The notes: generated by a model not told the origin, from the letters alone. Shown: positions 16,726 through 25,913, counted from the stretch's first letter. The stretch: 64,000 nt of DNA from Porcincola intestinalis (GCF_009696445.1 NZ_VULZ01000004.1:1-64000), one strand, 5' to 3'. Translations and numbers: made by a program.

Positions 16726-18066
16726 TCAAAGCTCCGTGTCTGCGTAAACCTTCGTAACGGTCGTGTAGCCTGCCTTCTCGAGCGTGTCGATCTGGAACTT
16801 TGCATTCTTCTTCAGCGGCTCGACCGTAACCGTGAGTCCCTCTCCGCGCTCCGCGGTCGCCTTCGCGAAGACCTCCGGCACCCTCGACGCGGCACTCTTC
16901 AGATCTACCAGGTAGGCTTTCTTCTCCGCCTCATCCGTGCTCTTCCAGTTCAGGTCCTTCAGAATCGTATAGATCCGCTCGAAGCCGATCGAGAATCCGC
17001 ACGCCGGCGCATCCTGACCGGAGAACTTGCCGACCATCTTGTCGTAGCGGCCGCCCCCTGCGATGGAGAAGGAATAGTTGTCGATTGTGATCTCGAAAAT
17101 GGTTCCTGTGTAGTATCCCATCCCGCGGACCAGTGTCGGGTCAAACTTCAGCGTGATGTCGCTGTCAATCATCCCGCCTGCCGCCTCCATGATGGAGGAG
17201 AGACTGCTTCCGACGCCCTCCTCGATCTTATCGCCGCAGGTCTTCGCGATGAAGTCCTGAATCAGCGCCGCCTGTTCCTTGCCGTCGGCCTGTCCAAGCA
17301 CCTTTTCGAGCTCATCGAAATACCCGATGTAACGGTCCGTCGCCGCCGCGTCGAAGCCCTCCTTCAGCAGCTCCTCCTTCACGCCATCCTTTCCGATCTT
17401 GTCCATCTTGTCAAGGATGATGAAGACCTCGTCACAGGAATCCGCCGGGAATCCGGCATTCTCCGCCATTGCCTTCAGAATTCTGCGGTCATTGATGTGG
17501 ACGGTAAAACCGTGAACATTCACTTCCGAGAAAATGCGCGTCAGGGCCTTGCTTGTCGCGGCGATGAGTTCAATCTCCGCCATGCTGGAGCTGTCCCCGA
17601 TGATGTCGATATCGCACTGAGTGAACTGGCGGAACCTGCCCTTCTGCGGACGGTCTGCGCGGAACACATTGCCGATCTGAAGCGCCTTGAAGGGAGTCGG
17701 CAGATCGTTCTTGTGGCAGGAATAGTAGCGGCTGAGCGGAACGGTCAGGTCATACCGCAGTGCAGAGTCCGCAAGCACCGTCCCATCCTCATTTGCATCC
17801 GTGCCGGTCTCTCCGCCTGCCCGGATTTTTCCAAGCGCACGCTGAAGCTCCGCACCGCGCTTCAGAACCTTGAAGATCAGCTTCTCGTTCTCCCCGCCGT
17901 TTTTGCCCGTCAGATTCTCGATGTGCTCCATCATAGGCGTCTCGATCTCATTGAATCCGAACTGCGCATAGGTTCTGCGGATCGTAGACAGCACATGCTG
18001 GCGAAGCTGCATATCAGAAGGAAGAAAATCCTGCATCCCCTTGACAGGGGTCTGAATAAATTTCAT
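16726..18066 (-). CDS. hisS: Histidyl-tRNA synthetase
   Basis: 446-aa class II aminoacyl-tRNA synthetase. Motif 1 lies in the N-terminal QTPVKGMQDFLPSD/ETPMMEHIENL part. Motif 2 is seen in LRYDLTVPLSRYY and FRADRPQKGRFRQFTQCDID. The histidine-A block reads RGMGYYTGTIFEI, and motif 3 is in ACGFSIGFERIYTIL. A C-terminal anticodon domain follows (about 350-446). The start ATG at 18066 is preceded by AGGGAAAGGA. The promoter at 18151-18179 gives a leader of only about 80 nt, too short for a T-box. The gene stands between hup and cca, each with its own signals. Confidence 0.95.
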   Translation of the reverse strand: MKFIQTPVKGMQDFLPSDMQLRQHVLSTIRRTYAQFGFNEIETPMMEHIENLTGKNGGENEKLIFKVLKRGAELQRALGKIRAGGETGTDANEDGTVLADSALRYDLTVPLSRYYSCHKNDLPTPFKALQIGNVFRADRPQKGRFRQFTQCDIDIIGDSSSMAEIELIAATSKALTRIFSEVNVHGFTVHINDRRILKAMAENAGFPADSCDEVFIILDKMDKIGKDGVKEELLKEGFDAAATDRYIGYFDELEKVLGQADGKEQAALIQDFIAKTCGDKIEEGVGSSLSSIMEAAGGMIDSDITLKFDPTLVRGMGYYTGTIFEITIDNYSFSIAGGGRYDKMVGKFSGQDAPACGFSIGFERIYTILKDLNWKSTDEAEKKAYLVDLKSAASRVPEVFAKATAERGEGLTVTVEPLKKNAKFQIDTLEKAGYTTVTKVYADTEL

Positions 18067-18150
18067 ATATAAAATCCTTTCCCTGTAATGAACCCGCTTT
18101 CGCCCTTTCCGGCGGAGACAGGTCCCGGCCACTCTCTCAGACACTGGCCT

Positions 18151-18179
18151 AGTATAGCCAAAATCTACCCGCCCTGCAA
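18151..18179 (-). promoter_or_regulatory. Sigma-A promoter of hisS
   Basis: TTGCAG (18174-18179), 17-bp spacer, TATACT (18151-18156) on the minus strand. The transcript would start about 75-80 nt before the hisS ATG. Confidence 0.75.
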
Positions 18180-18275
18180 GAATCCCGGCCGCTTCCAGTC
18201 ACCGGGACATCAGCACGCCAATTGTCTCCGGGCGGACGCAGCCCTGCCCTCACGAGCCAGGCCGCCCCGGCACAT

Positions 18276-19619
18276 TTAAAGCGTCAGCAGCTTTGCCCGC
18301 TCCATCAGATATTCCTTCGTGTTGAGGGACGGATCCTGAAGCACCTCGTCGAACAGCTTCCCGAGGATGTCTCCGATCTGCGCCCCTCTCTGGAATCCCA
18401 TCCCGATCAGGTCATTACCAGTCAGCGCAAGCTCCTTCAGGCTCAGGCAGTCGCCTCGGTCCACAACCCTGTGGTAGATTTCCTCCACCTTGTCCATATA
18501 GTCCAGCTTGTCCGCCTGCACCTCCGGGTTCTGCCCCCGGATATCGGAACGCTTCACCTGAAGAAAAACCGGAAACAGCCGCGGCGTCAGCTGAACGACA
18601 GCCCGCCTCACACCCTCTTCGGAGAGTGCCGGATAGAGAGAGTGATTCCGGACCAGATGGACGATGTCCCGCATGGATGCCTTGTCAAACTTCAGGCGGC
18701 GGAGCACCTTCTCCGCGATCTCCGCCCCCGGCGCCGCATGTCCGTGGTAGTGGTAGACTCCCTTCTCATCGAGCCGCTGAACCGACGGCTTCCCGCAGTC
18801 GTGCAGGAGCATCGTCCAGCGCAGCGTCCGGTCCGGCGCCGCCGCCATCATCGTCCGGATCGTGTGCTCGCCGACCGTCAGGCGGTGATGATGGTTATTC
18901 TGAACCGCCTCCATCTCCGCGTCGAACTCCGGCAGCACAACCGCCGTGATCCCGCACTCATAGGCCAGCCTCATTTCCTCCGGGTGCGGGGAGGTGATCA
19001 GCTTCTCCAGCTCTGTCCGGATCCGCTCCGCGGAAATGAACGAGAGCGAGGGTGCCATCTGTGTCGCGGCCTCCTTCGTCGCCGGATCGAGCCTGAACCC
19101 AAGCTTTGCGCAGAACCGGACGGCTCTCAGCACCCGGAGCGCATCCTCATCGAATCGCTCCCTGGGGCTTCCGACACAGCGCACGACCTGATCCCTCAGA
19201 TCCGACAGCCCGCCGAACAGATCCACAAGCCCGTCCCGGTCATTGTAGGCCATCGCATTGACCGTGAAGTCCCTGCGCATGAGGTCTTCGCGCAGGTTCC
19301 TGGTATAGGAAACGTTGTCCGGGTGGCGGTGATCCTCATATTTCCCGTCCAGCCTGTAGGTTGTGACCTCGAAGCTCTCCCCCTCAAAGCGCACCGTCAC
19401 CGTCCCGTGTTCGATCCCGGTATCGATGGTGCGCCGGAAAACCTGCTTCACCTGTCCGGGGAGCGCATTTGTTGTGATATCCCAGTCATCCGGTGTCCTG
19501 CCAAGAATGCTGTCCCGCACGCAGCCGCCCACCGCATACGCCTCAAACCCCGCCTGATGAAGGGCTGATAGAACTTTCTCTACCTTGTCCGGAATCCTGA
19601 TCCTGATCTCTTCTGGCAT
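18276..19619 (-). CDS. cca: CCA tRNA nucleotidyltransferase with HD domain
   Basis: 447-aa class II nucleotidyltransferase that adds or repairs the 3' CCA of tRNA. The catalytic head is YAVGGCVRDSILGRTPDDWDI (GG and the DxD pair), then EHGTVTVRFEGESFEVTTYR, DFTVNAMAYN and FDEDALRVLRAVRFCAKLGF. A central HD phosphohydrolase domain (HHRLTVGEHTIRT, LLHDCGKP, YHYHGHAAPGAEIA, about 230-330) is typical of many Gram-positive Cca proteins. ATG at 19619 is chosen because AGGAG lies 5 bases upstream; another ATG at 19634 is possible. The gene follows the alpha-galactosidase by 115 bp on the same strand. Confidence 0.93.
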   Translation of the reverse strand: MPEEIRIRIPDKVEKVLSALHQAGFEAYAVGGCVRDSILGRTPDDWDITTNALPGQVKQVFRRTIDTGIEHGTVTVRFEGESFEVTTYRLDGKYEDHRHPDNVSYTRNLREDLMRRDFTVNAMAYNDRDGLVDLFGGLSDLRDQVVRCVGSPRERFDEDALRVLRAVRFCAKLGFRLDPATKEAATQMAPSLSFISAERIRTELEKLITSPHPEEMRLAYECGITAVVLPEFDAEMEAVQNNHHHRLTVGEHTIRTMMAAAPDRTLRWTMLLHDCGKPSVQRLDEKGVYHYHGHAAPGAEIAEKVLRRLKFDKASMRDIVHLVRNHSLYPALSEEGVRRAVVQLTPRLFPVFLQVKRSDIRGQNPEVQADKLDYMDKVEEIYHRVVDRGDCLSLKELALTGNDLIGMGFQRGAQIGDILGKLFDEVLQDPSLNTKEYLMERAKLLTL

Positions 19620-19734
19620 TCCCGCTCCTGTCATTCTGCCTGATTCTTCCCGCTGCTCCTCTGCCTCACCTTCGCAGTCTCCATGACGATCCGCCCGGTG
19701 ATGCACCATGCGCCCCATGACTGACGGAACCGCG

Positions 19735-22011
19735 TCACTGTCTAGTGAAGTGCCACTGGTATGCCAGGTACTCTCCGAAATGGAGCGGTACCGGCAGCCC
19801 TGCTTCCATGAGTGCTCCTCCGCCGTAGACGATCCCCCGCTTTCCGGCCGTATTCAGGCCCATCGAGCCGTTCTGCCCGCCGGGTGCACTGCCCGCTGCC
19901 TGAGCTGAAGCCTCCGCTGCGTCTTCGCCGTTGTCATCCAGCAGGTAGAGCGCCTCCTCGTCCAGCCCCTGAAGCCTGACATAGTCCTGTGTCATATTCC
20001 CATGATTGTTCTGCGTGACAATGCTGACCAGAACCTCCGTTCCATCCTTTGACACAATCTCCCAGGCCGCCGGTCCGCCCTTCAGCGGATCTGTCAGGCG
20101 GTAGTAATCCCCGCCGGAAATGAGCGGCGCATACCGTTTCTGCCTTGCCACGTCTCTTCGGACCTCCGCCTTCTCCGCCTCGCTCATTTTCGCCGGATCC
20201 AGCTCGTAGCCGAAGGTACCGCTCATGGCGATCACCGTGCGGGTATAGAGCGGCGTGACGCGGCCGTCCTGCTCATTCGGCGACACCGAGACATGGGCAC
20301 CCATCGAACTGACCGGATACCCGAAGGAGGTTCCGTACTGAATGCGGAGCCTGTCGATCGGATCCGTGTTGTCGGAGCACCAGATCTGCGGCGTGTAATA
20401 CAGCATGCCGGCGTCAAATCTTCCGCCCCCGCCGCTGCAGCCCTCAATGAGCAGCTTCGGATACCGGGTGCAGAGCCGTTCCAGAAAATCGTACAGGCCG
20501 AGGATATAGTCATAGAGAACGGCGCCTGCCTCCCTGCCGGCTTTCGAGTAAACCTCCGCAATCGAACGGTTGTAATCCCACTTCACATAGTCGACCGGGC
20601 CCATGTCGATGATCCGGCAGACCTGATCATAGATGGCATCCACTACTTCCCTGCGCGAGAAGTCCAGCACCAGCTGGTTGCGTGCCCGCACCGGCTTTCT
20701 TCCGGGAATCGCGAGCGCCCAGTCCGGGTGCGCCCGGAAAAGATTGCTGTCCTCGTTGACCATCTCCGGCTCAAACCAGATGCCGAACAAAAGTCCCATG
20801 CCATGAATCTGCTCCACCAGCCGGTGGAGATCCCCGATCTTCTTTTCATTGACAAACCAGTCTCCAAGTCCGCTGTTGTCCGAGTCCCGCTTTCCAAACC
20901 AGCCGTCATCCAGGACGAACAGATCCAGATTCAGCTCCTTCGCCTCCCTGGCCAGATTCAGAATCTTCTCCGCGTCGAAGGTCAGATAACAGCCCTCCCA
21001 GCTGTTGAGCAGCACCGGACGCACCCGGTCCCGCCAGTATCCGCGCACCACATGGCTGCGGATGCAGTCGTGAAGCTGCCTTGACAGGCCGGACAGGCCT
21101 TCCCCGCTGAAGCTGAGGATTGTCTCTGGTGTGGTAAATGACGCCCCGCTTTCAACCGGATAGTGGAACATGTGGTCCGACAGACCGATCTGCATCCGCG
21201 TCTGTCCGAACTGGTCGAGCCCGGCCATCCCCATAAATCCACCGCTGTAGACCAGCTCCATCGCGTAGCAGGATCCTGCCGTCTCGGCTGCCTCGCGGTC
21301 AGCCAGGATCAGAAGCGGGTTGTACTGATGGGAGGAAGTTCCCCGCCGGCTTATGACAACCTGCTCTCCGTGGGACACCGGTACCCTCTGCGGGGTACGC
21401 TCCATGGCATGCCTGCCATAGAAGGTCATGAGGTCATAGTCCCCGCCGACAAAATCCAGATTTGCAGAGAGTGCCCGGTTGAGATAAATCTTCTCATCCG
21501 AGTCATTGTATATGACGGCCGCCCTCGTGATGATATTCAGCTCCGGTAAAACCCCATACAGAAGCTCGACCCTCAGCTTTGCCTCCGGGTCCCGGAGCGT
21601 CACCACCAGCGTCTGCGCCTTGTCCTTATCTGCGTCTGCATACACGGCCGGAAGCTCCGGAAGGCTGTACTTTCCGTCCCGGATTTCATAGGAGTCGAAA
21701 CGCAGATCGCATCCCGTCTTCCCGCTCTCCGTCTCAACCACCAGCGCGGGGGATCTGTAATCACCGGTTCCCTGCGACGGATACTCCTGCGGAAGCGCGT
21801 CCAGAGAATACGCACGGTCATTTCCGACATCATACGGATTGCCTGAAAATCCCCTGTCCGCATATGTCAGCAGATAGTCCATCCTGCCGGCACTCTTTCT
21901 CCCGTAGTACAGGTGCAGAAGCCGGTCATGCCGGTCTGCCATCATCTGATAGGTACCGTCTTTCGTCTGAATCGTAAAGATCCTGTTTAATTCATCGTAG
22001 GAAATAGTCAT
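19735..22011 (-). CDS. GH36 alpha-galactosidase
   Basis: 758-aa cytoplasmic glycosidase cleaving alpha-1,6-galactosides such as melibiose and raffinose. Visible are the N-terminal beta-supersandwich, the barrel with LFVLDDGWFGKRDSDNSGLG, the nucleophile region YVKWDYNRS (Asp) and the acid/base region WCSDNTDPIDRLRIQYG (Asp). The block GCSGGGGRFDAGML matches AgaA/RafA-type GH36. No signal peptide. Near the C-terminus (about 697-725) a low-complexity insert, EDAAEASAQAAGSAPGGQNG, interrupts the terminal beta-domain. ATG at 22011 has GGAGG 10 bases upstream. A palindrome (22166-22182) in the divergent region may be its operator. No sugar transporter adjoins it. Confidence 0.93.
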   Translation of the reverse strand: MTISYDELNRIFTIQTKDGTYQMMADRHDRLLHLYYGRKSAGRMDYLLTYADRGFSGNPYDVGNDRAYSLDALPQEYPSQGTGDYRSPALVVETESGKTGCDLRFDSYEIRDGKYSLPELPAVYADADKDKAQTLVVTLRDPEAKLRVELLYGVLPELNIITRAAVIYNDSDEKIYLNRALSANLDFVGGDYDLMTFYGRHAMERTPQRVPVSHGEQVVISRRGTSSHQYNPLLILADREAAETAGSCYAMELVYSGGFMGMAGLDQFGQTRMQIGLSDHMFHYPVESGASFTTPETILSFSGEGLSGLSRQLHDCIRSHVVRGYWRDRVRPVLLNSWEGCYLTFDAEKILNLAREAKELNLDLFVLDDGWFGKRDSDNSGLGDWFVNEKKIGDLHRLVEQIHGMGLLFGIWFEPEMVNEDSNLFRAHPDWALAIPGRKPVRARNQLVLDFSRREVVDAIYDQVCRIIDMGPVDYVKWDYNRSIAEVYSKAGREAGAVLYDYILGLYDFLERLCTRYPKLLIEGCSGGGGRFDAGMLYYTPQIWCSDNTDPIDRLRIQYGTSFGYPVSSMGAHVSVSPNEQDGRVTPLYTRTVIAMSGTFGYELDPAKMSEAEKAEVRRDVARQKRYAPLISGGDYYRLTDPLKGGPAAWEIVSKDGTEVLVSIVTQNNHGNMTQDYVRLQGLDEEALYLLDDNGEDAAEASAQAAGSAPGGQNGSMGLNTAGKRGIVYGGGALMEAGLPVPLHFGEYLAYQWHFTRQ

Positions 22012-22165
22012 CGTAGTGATTCCTCCCTGTTCTGGATGTCTGATGCCCTCATTATACACGAATATCCCGTCCGCGCGCGGCTCTGTCCCCGGAAGAAGCG
22101 GTTTCTTTCTCTGCCCGGCTGCCGGTGCGTCCCTGAAATGTGATCTCTCGATGCCTTCTGTTTTG

Positions 22166-22182
22166 TTGTGCATTCTGCACAA
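22166..22182. promoter_or_regulatory. Perfect palindrome upstream of the alpha-galactosidase, candidate operator
   Basis: TTGTGCA-TTC-TGCACAA, two perfect 7-bp arms around 3 bases, about 155 bp upstream of the alpha-galactosidase start. It lies in the 397-bp divergent region shared with the cold-shock gene. The rest of that region holds the csp promoter and leader; an alpha-galactosidase promoter is not clear (ATGACA-N18-TATGCG just upstream of the palindrome is only a weak match). Confidence 0.4.
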
Positions 22183-22244
22183 TCATCGCATAACAAATAC
22201 ATCATTTTCATGTCATATCGTATTAAGAAACCTGTCTTTTCAGC

Positions 22245-22273
22245 TTGACAGTGCCCATAGCCCGGGATATAAT
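22245..22273 (+). promoter_or_regulatory. Consensus sigma-A promoter of the cold-shock gene
   Basis: TTGACA (22245-22250), 17 bp, TATAAT (22268-22273): a perfect consensus match. Transcription would begin near 22280, leaving a long leader of about 130 nt before the ATG at 22409. Such long leaders are characteristic of cold-shock genes, where RNA structure controls translation with temperature. Confidence 0.88.
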
Positions 22274-22408
22274 CAGGTTTGCAATTACGATTAACGGTAT
22301 GAAAGATACAGCCCTCGTTGATAGATGAAGTTCATTGATTGTCAACCAAGCTAATGTTTCTTAAATAACCGTTGTCAATCCTGTTCTTATTTTCAATGGA
22401 GGTTCATC

Positions 22409-22606
22409 ATGAACGGAACTGTTAAGTGGTTCAACGCAGAAAAAGGCTATGGCTTCATCACTGGCGAGGATGGAAAGGACGTATTCGTTCACTTCTCCGC
22501 AATCCAGGGCGAAGGCTTCAAGACCCTCGATGAAGGCCAGAAGGTTACATATGATCTGGTTCAGGGCAACCGCGGCATGCAGGCTGCCAATGTTGTGAAG
22601 CAGTAA
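22409..22606 (+). CDS. csp: Cold-shock domain protein
   Basis: 65-aa single-domain CSD protein, a single-stranded nucleic acid chaperone. RNP1 (KGYGFI) and RNP2 (VFVHF) are intact in [17 protein letters not shown] and [14 protein letters not shown], and the C-terminus is GMQAANV. GGAGG lies 6 bases before the ATG. It is monocistronic, with its own promoter, long leader and terminator, and is one of only two full-length plus-strand genes here. Confidence 0.96.
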   Translation: MNGTVKWFNAEKGYGFITGEDGKDVFVHFSAIQGEGFKTLDEGQKVTYDLVQGNRGMQAANVVKQ

Positions 22607-22632
22607 TCAGAAGCTTTACAGGCGGTGAATCA

Positions 22633-22664
22633 GGGTGGCTCGCTTCGGCGTTCCGCCCTTTTTT
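22633..22664 (+). terminator. Terminator of the cold-shock gene
   Basis: GGGTGG (22633-22638) pairs with CCGCCC (22653-22658), with an inner GCTTCGGC mini-hairpin, followed by six T residues (22659-22664). It lies 27 bp past the csp stop. Confidence 0.85.
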
Positions 22665-22711
22665 CTGCTGTCATGCCATCCGTCTGCAGGGTCCTCTCAG
22701 TCCCGCGCCTG

Positions 22712-22849
22712 ACGTCTGCTTTCCGGCGACAGTCAGCTGCGCCTGCCCCATCCTGCAGACATTCTCCGGATCTGAGCCGGACGTCTTTCTTCCGGAGGCA
22801 GTCAGCTGCGCCTGCCCCATCCTGCAGATATCCCCGGTTCTGCGCCGGC
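22712..22849. repeat. 69-bp tandem repeat downstream of hflX
   Basis: Two copies of a unit beginning ACGTCT at 22712 and 22781, with the core CAGTCAGCTGCGCCTGCCCC identical in both; period exactly 69 bp. It fills the space between the csp terminator and the hflX stop codon (22877). On the minus strand the repeat gives an open frame with a 23-residue period, but no RBS or family match supports translation. Confidence 0.8.
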
Positions 22850-22876
22850 AGCCATCCACCTGCGCCGGAAGCCATC

Positions 22877-24127
22877 TCAGATGCTACCGTAAATTTTCTT
22901 CGGCACATAGGCCTTCACCCAGATCCCATCCGGCTCATATTTCGACTCCAGAATCTGCCCGTACGTGCGGATCAGCTGAACCTTCCCGCCGTCCTGATAA
23001 CCATATGTCCGTTCCACCAGGATGAGATCGCGTGTCAGGACATCCTGAAGGACACGCTCGAATGCATCCAGTCCGGCGCCGGTCTTGGCCGATATCCGGA
23101 CAACTGCGTCCGCACGGCGGTCACCTGTCACCTTTCCGGTCATCCCATCGTCCAGACAGTCTGTCTTGTTCAGCAGCGTAATGACCGGTTTCCCCATCAC
23201 GCCAAGCTGTCTCAGCGTGTCATAGACGGTCTCCATCTGGCTCCCTGCCTGCGGGTTGGAGGCATCCACAACGTGGATGATCACATCTGCATACTTTGCC
23301 TCCTCCAGTGTCGAGCCGAATGCCTCGACCAGATGATGGGGGAGCTTTCGGATAAACCCGACCGTATCGGTCAGCAGGACCTTCTGCCCGCCATCAAGCT
23401 CCAGCAGCCTGGTAACCGGATCCAGCGTCGCGAACAGCTTGTTCTCCGCCAGAACCCCCGCGCCTGTCAGGGTATTCAGAAGAGTCGACTTCCCGGCATT
23501 CGTGTAGCCGACAATCGCCGCAACCGGTGCGGCTCCCTCGCCTCTGTGCCCGCGGAGCAGCTCCCGGTGCCGTCTGACATCCTCCAGCTCTCTTCTCAGC
23601 TGTGTGATCCTCCGCTGAATGAGCCGCCTGTCTGTCTCCAGCTTCTTTTCTCCAGGTCCCCTGGTCCCGATGCCGCCTCCGAGTCTGGACAGCTGCGTCC
23701 CAATCCCGGACAGCCTCGTCATACGGTACTTCAGCTGCGCCATTTCCACCTGGACCTTTCCCTCGGAGCTGGTCGCCCGCTGCGCAAAAATATCCAGGAT
23801 CAGAAGTGTCCGGTCCATCACCTTCAGGTCAAGCGCATCGCTCAGATTGCGCATCTGAGCCGGCGAAAGCTCATCATCCGCGATCACGCCGTTTGCCTCA
23901 AGCTCCTGCGCAAGCGCCTTCACTTCCTCTATCTTTCCCCGGCCGATATAAGTGCCCGGCTCCGGATTCTCCAGGTTCTGAATCACCGTGCCCAGCACTT
24001 CCGCACCGGCGGTATCCGCAAGAGACGCCAGCTCCTCGAGAGAGTCCTGCTCATCCACCTCGCTCTGCGGCGTGCGGACTCCAATCAGAATTACACGATC
24101 CCGCTGCTCACTGCCTTTATCTGTCAT
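22877..24127 (-). CDS. hflX: GTPase HflX
   Basis: Ribosome-associated GTPase (416 aa from this start) that splits stalled or stressed ribosomes. N-terminal HflX domain (GTVIQNLENPEPGTYIGRGK, then ADDELSPAQMRNL and ILDIFAQRATSSEGKVQVEMAQ), the GGIGTRGPGEKKLE linker, then the G domain: G1 GYTNAGKSTL, G3 DTVGFIRKLPHHLVEAF, G4 NKTD. ATG at 24127 is used; a GTG at 24202 would add 25 residues of low similarity, and neither has an ideal RBS. A 69-bp tandem repeat lies just past the stop. Confidence 0.92.
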   Translation of the reverse strand: MTDKGSEQRDRVILIGVRTPQSEVDEQDSLEELASLADTAGAEVLGTVIQNLENPEPGTYIGRGKIEEVKALAQELEANGVIADDELSPAQMRNLSDALDLKVMDRTLLILDIFAQRATSSEGKVQVEMAQLKYRMTRLSGIGTQLSRLGGGIGTRGPGEKKLETDRRLIQRRITQLRRELEDVRRHRELLRGHRGEGAAPVAAIVGYTNAGKSTLLNTLTGAGVLAENKLFATLDPVTRLLELDGGQKVLLTDTVGFIRKLPHHLVEAFGSTLEEAKYADVIIHVVDASNPQAGSQMETVYDTLRQLGVMGKPVITLLNKTDCLDDGMTGKVTGDRRADAVVRISAKTGAGLDAFERVLQDVLTRDLILVERTYGYQDGGKVQLIRTYGQILESKYEPDGIWVKAYVPKKIYGSI

Positions 24128-24262
24128 CCGATCGTCCAAGCTGCTTCCTTTCCCGGCTGCCTGTATCTGGCTGCCTGTGTCCAGTCCGTCTTCGGCCGTC
24201 ACCCCGCCAGCCCGGACATAGCCGCTGTCCCTTCTTGATGTTTCGTCCCATGAAGCGCCGCC

Positions 24263-25354
24263 TCAGTTCCTCGAATTCAGGAAGGTCAGCTCCCGCTGCC
24301 CCTTCTCGTCTGTCGGGTAGAGCTCCACATATTTCTGGCACTTATCCTTCGCTGTCAGGAAATCCAGACTCTTCTCGTAGGCTACAACCTCATTGAAATA
24401 AAGATCCTGTTTTCCTTCATTTCCGGGAAGAGCAAGGCCCTGCGCAATGTACTGGAGCGCCGTCTGGACATCATCCTGTGCCAGCGCGCAGAGCGCCAGC
24501 CCGTTGTAGCTGTCCGTGCTGGACGGATCAATCGACTGTACCTGCGTATAGATCGCCTTCGCGTTGTCATAGTCCTTCCTGGCAAGATAAATCTGCCCCA
24601 TCAGAGACATCGCCGGGACATTCTTCTCCTTGATCGGCTCGGCCAGAGCCTTGGCCGCCTCATCGTACTGCTCCAGATAATAGTAGATTTGTCCAACCTG
24701 ATAGTACCCTTCCGCATCCGACGGTTCCGTTCCGAGCGCCGTCTGGAGATATTCGTCCCCGACAGCCGACAGATGATTGTCATTGTAGACTCTGTATATA
24801 TTCAGGTACAGACTGTAGTTTGACGGATCCAGGGAAACCGCATAGTCAAAGTTCGTCTTCGCCTTATCCTGCTCGCCCTGGTAAAGATATGCCGCGCCTC
24901 TGTAGAAATAAGGCTCCTTCATCTTCTCATCCATGCCGATGAGCGATTCCGCCGTCTTGATGACCGCCGCATAATCCGCTCCGCGGTATTCGGCAGACTC
25001 CCGGTACAGAAGCAGATCCTTGACTGTGTCCGGCATCTTCTCATCCGTCGCGGCCAGCGCCTTGTTGAAGGCATCCACCGCATCCTTATACTTCGCCTGC
25101 CCCATCAACGCAATGCCGAGTCCGCGGTATGCCTGAACCGCATCCTCCCCCTCCGTCACAGCCGTCTCGAAATCCTGCTGCGCCGACTGGAAATCCGCAT
25201 CCTTCACAGCGCGGTATCCCTTCTCCGTCTTCTGCGTAGAAATCCCGCCCGAACAGCCTGCCAGCAGTCCCCCTGCAAGCAAAAACATGCCTGCCGTCAC
25301 CGCCACACGCCGTCTCACCGACTGCTTCCATCTGCTCATCTTTCCGTTCTCCAT
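24263..25354 (-). CDS. Tetratricopeptide-repeat lipoprotein
   Basis: About 363 aa. Basic N-terminus, hydrophobic segment and lipobox LLAGC near residue 33 mark a lipoprotein. The rest is a run of about eight TPR-like helix pairs: AYRGLGIALMGQAKYKDAVD, PYFYRGAAYLYQGEQDKAKT, GYYQVGQIYYYLEQYDEAAK, SLMGQIYLARKDYDNAKAIY and others. TPR proteins are protein-interaction scaffolds; the partner is unknown. ATG at 25354 is preceded by GAAAGAGGG; ATG at 25339 has GGAG 9 bases upstream and is equally possible. It lies between ybaK and hflX on the same strand. No specific family was recognised. Confidence 0.8.
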   Translation of the reverse strand: MENGKMSRWKQSVRRRVAVTAGMFLLAGGLLAGCSGGISTQKTEKGYRAVKDADFQSAQQDFETAVTEGEDAVQAYRGLGIALMGQAKYKDAVDAFNKALAATDEKMPDTVKDLLLYRESAEYRGADYAAVIKTAESLIGMDEKMKEPYFYRGAAYLYQGEQDKAKTNFDYAVSLDPSNYSLYLNIYRVYNDNHLSAVGDEYLQTALGTEPSDAEGYYQVGQIYYYLEQYDEAAKALAEPIKEKNVPAMSLMGQIYLARKDYDNAKAIYTQVQSIDPSSTDSYNGLALCALAQDDVQTALQYIAQGLALPGNEGKQDLYFNEVVAYEKSLDFLTAKDKCQKYVELYPTDEKGQRELTFLNSRN

Positions 25355-25457
25355 AACCCTCTTTCCCGATATGGTCCGGCACCCGCAACCGCCCGGCGCT
25401 TCCTGGGTCCGGATCCGCGCCATCACCTTATCTCCGGTACCCGGCGCCTCCTCTTCC

Positions 25458-25913
25458 TCACTTCGTGACGTCGATCCACGCCTGGTACCCGGAGTACTGT
25501 TCAAGCTGACTGAGTGTGATCCGCACCGCACTGTTGCCGCTCCCGGCAGCCGGATAAACGACCTCATGGCACCTGAGAGACGCATCCAGGTACACCGTGA
25601 CGTCCTCCTTCACCGCAAACGGGCAGACCCCGCCCGGCGCATGCCCGATGTATGCCTCCACCTGATCGTGCGGAATCATCATCGCTTTTTTATGAAAGTA
25701 TTCCTTATATTTATGATTGTCAACGCGGGCCATCCCGGCCATCACGATCAGCACCGGTTTTCCGTCCACCAGAAATGATAGTGTCTTCGCGATTTGATCC
25801 GGCTCTGTATGGAGCGCCTCCGCCGCCAGCTCAACCGTCGCCGAAGACTCCGGCAGTTCGATCACCTCGATGCCTGTTCCCCTGAAGTATTCCTTTACCT
25901 TCTCTACTGCCAT
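25458..25913 (-). CDS. YbaK/ProX-type aminoacyl-tRNA deacylase
   Basis: 151-aa protein of the YbaK/EbsC family, which hydrolyses mischarged tRNAs such as Cys-tRNA(Pro). Typical features are a start MAVEKVKEYFRGTGIEV, then SSATVELAAEALHTEPDQIAK with the conserved KTL segment, VLIVMAGMARVDNHKYK, the GHAPGGVCPFAV block that shapes the active site, and VYLDASL. The start at 25913 matches the usual N-terminus, although the RBS (GGGAAGAAG) is weak. The exact substrate cannot be deduced. Confidence 0.85.
   Translation of the reverse strand: MAVEKVKEYFRGTGIEVIELPESSATVELAAEALHTEPDQIAKTLSFLVDGKPVLIVMAGMARVDNHKYKEYFHKKAMMIPHDQVEAYIGHAPGGVCPFAVKEDVTVYLDASLRCHEVVYPAAGSGNSAVRITLSQLEQYSGYQAWIDVTK

Noticed and set aside
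18067-18150. T-box leader of hisS
   Set aside because: The leader from the recognised promoter is only about 80 nt and no T-box motif or terminator/antiterminator pair is visible.
18222-19568. 448-codon plus-strand frame antisense to cca
   Set aside because: Shadow of a clear tRNA nucleotidyltransferase; no ribosome binding site or family motif.
22630-22908. 92-codon minus-strand frame with 23-residue repeats past hflX
   Set aside because: Generated by the 69-bp repeat and overlapping the csp terminator; no translation signals.
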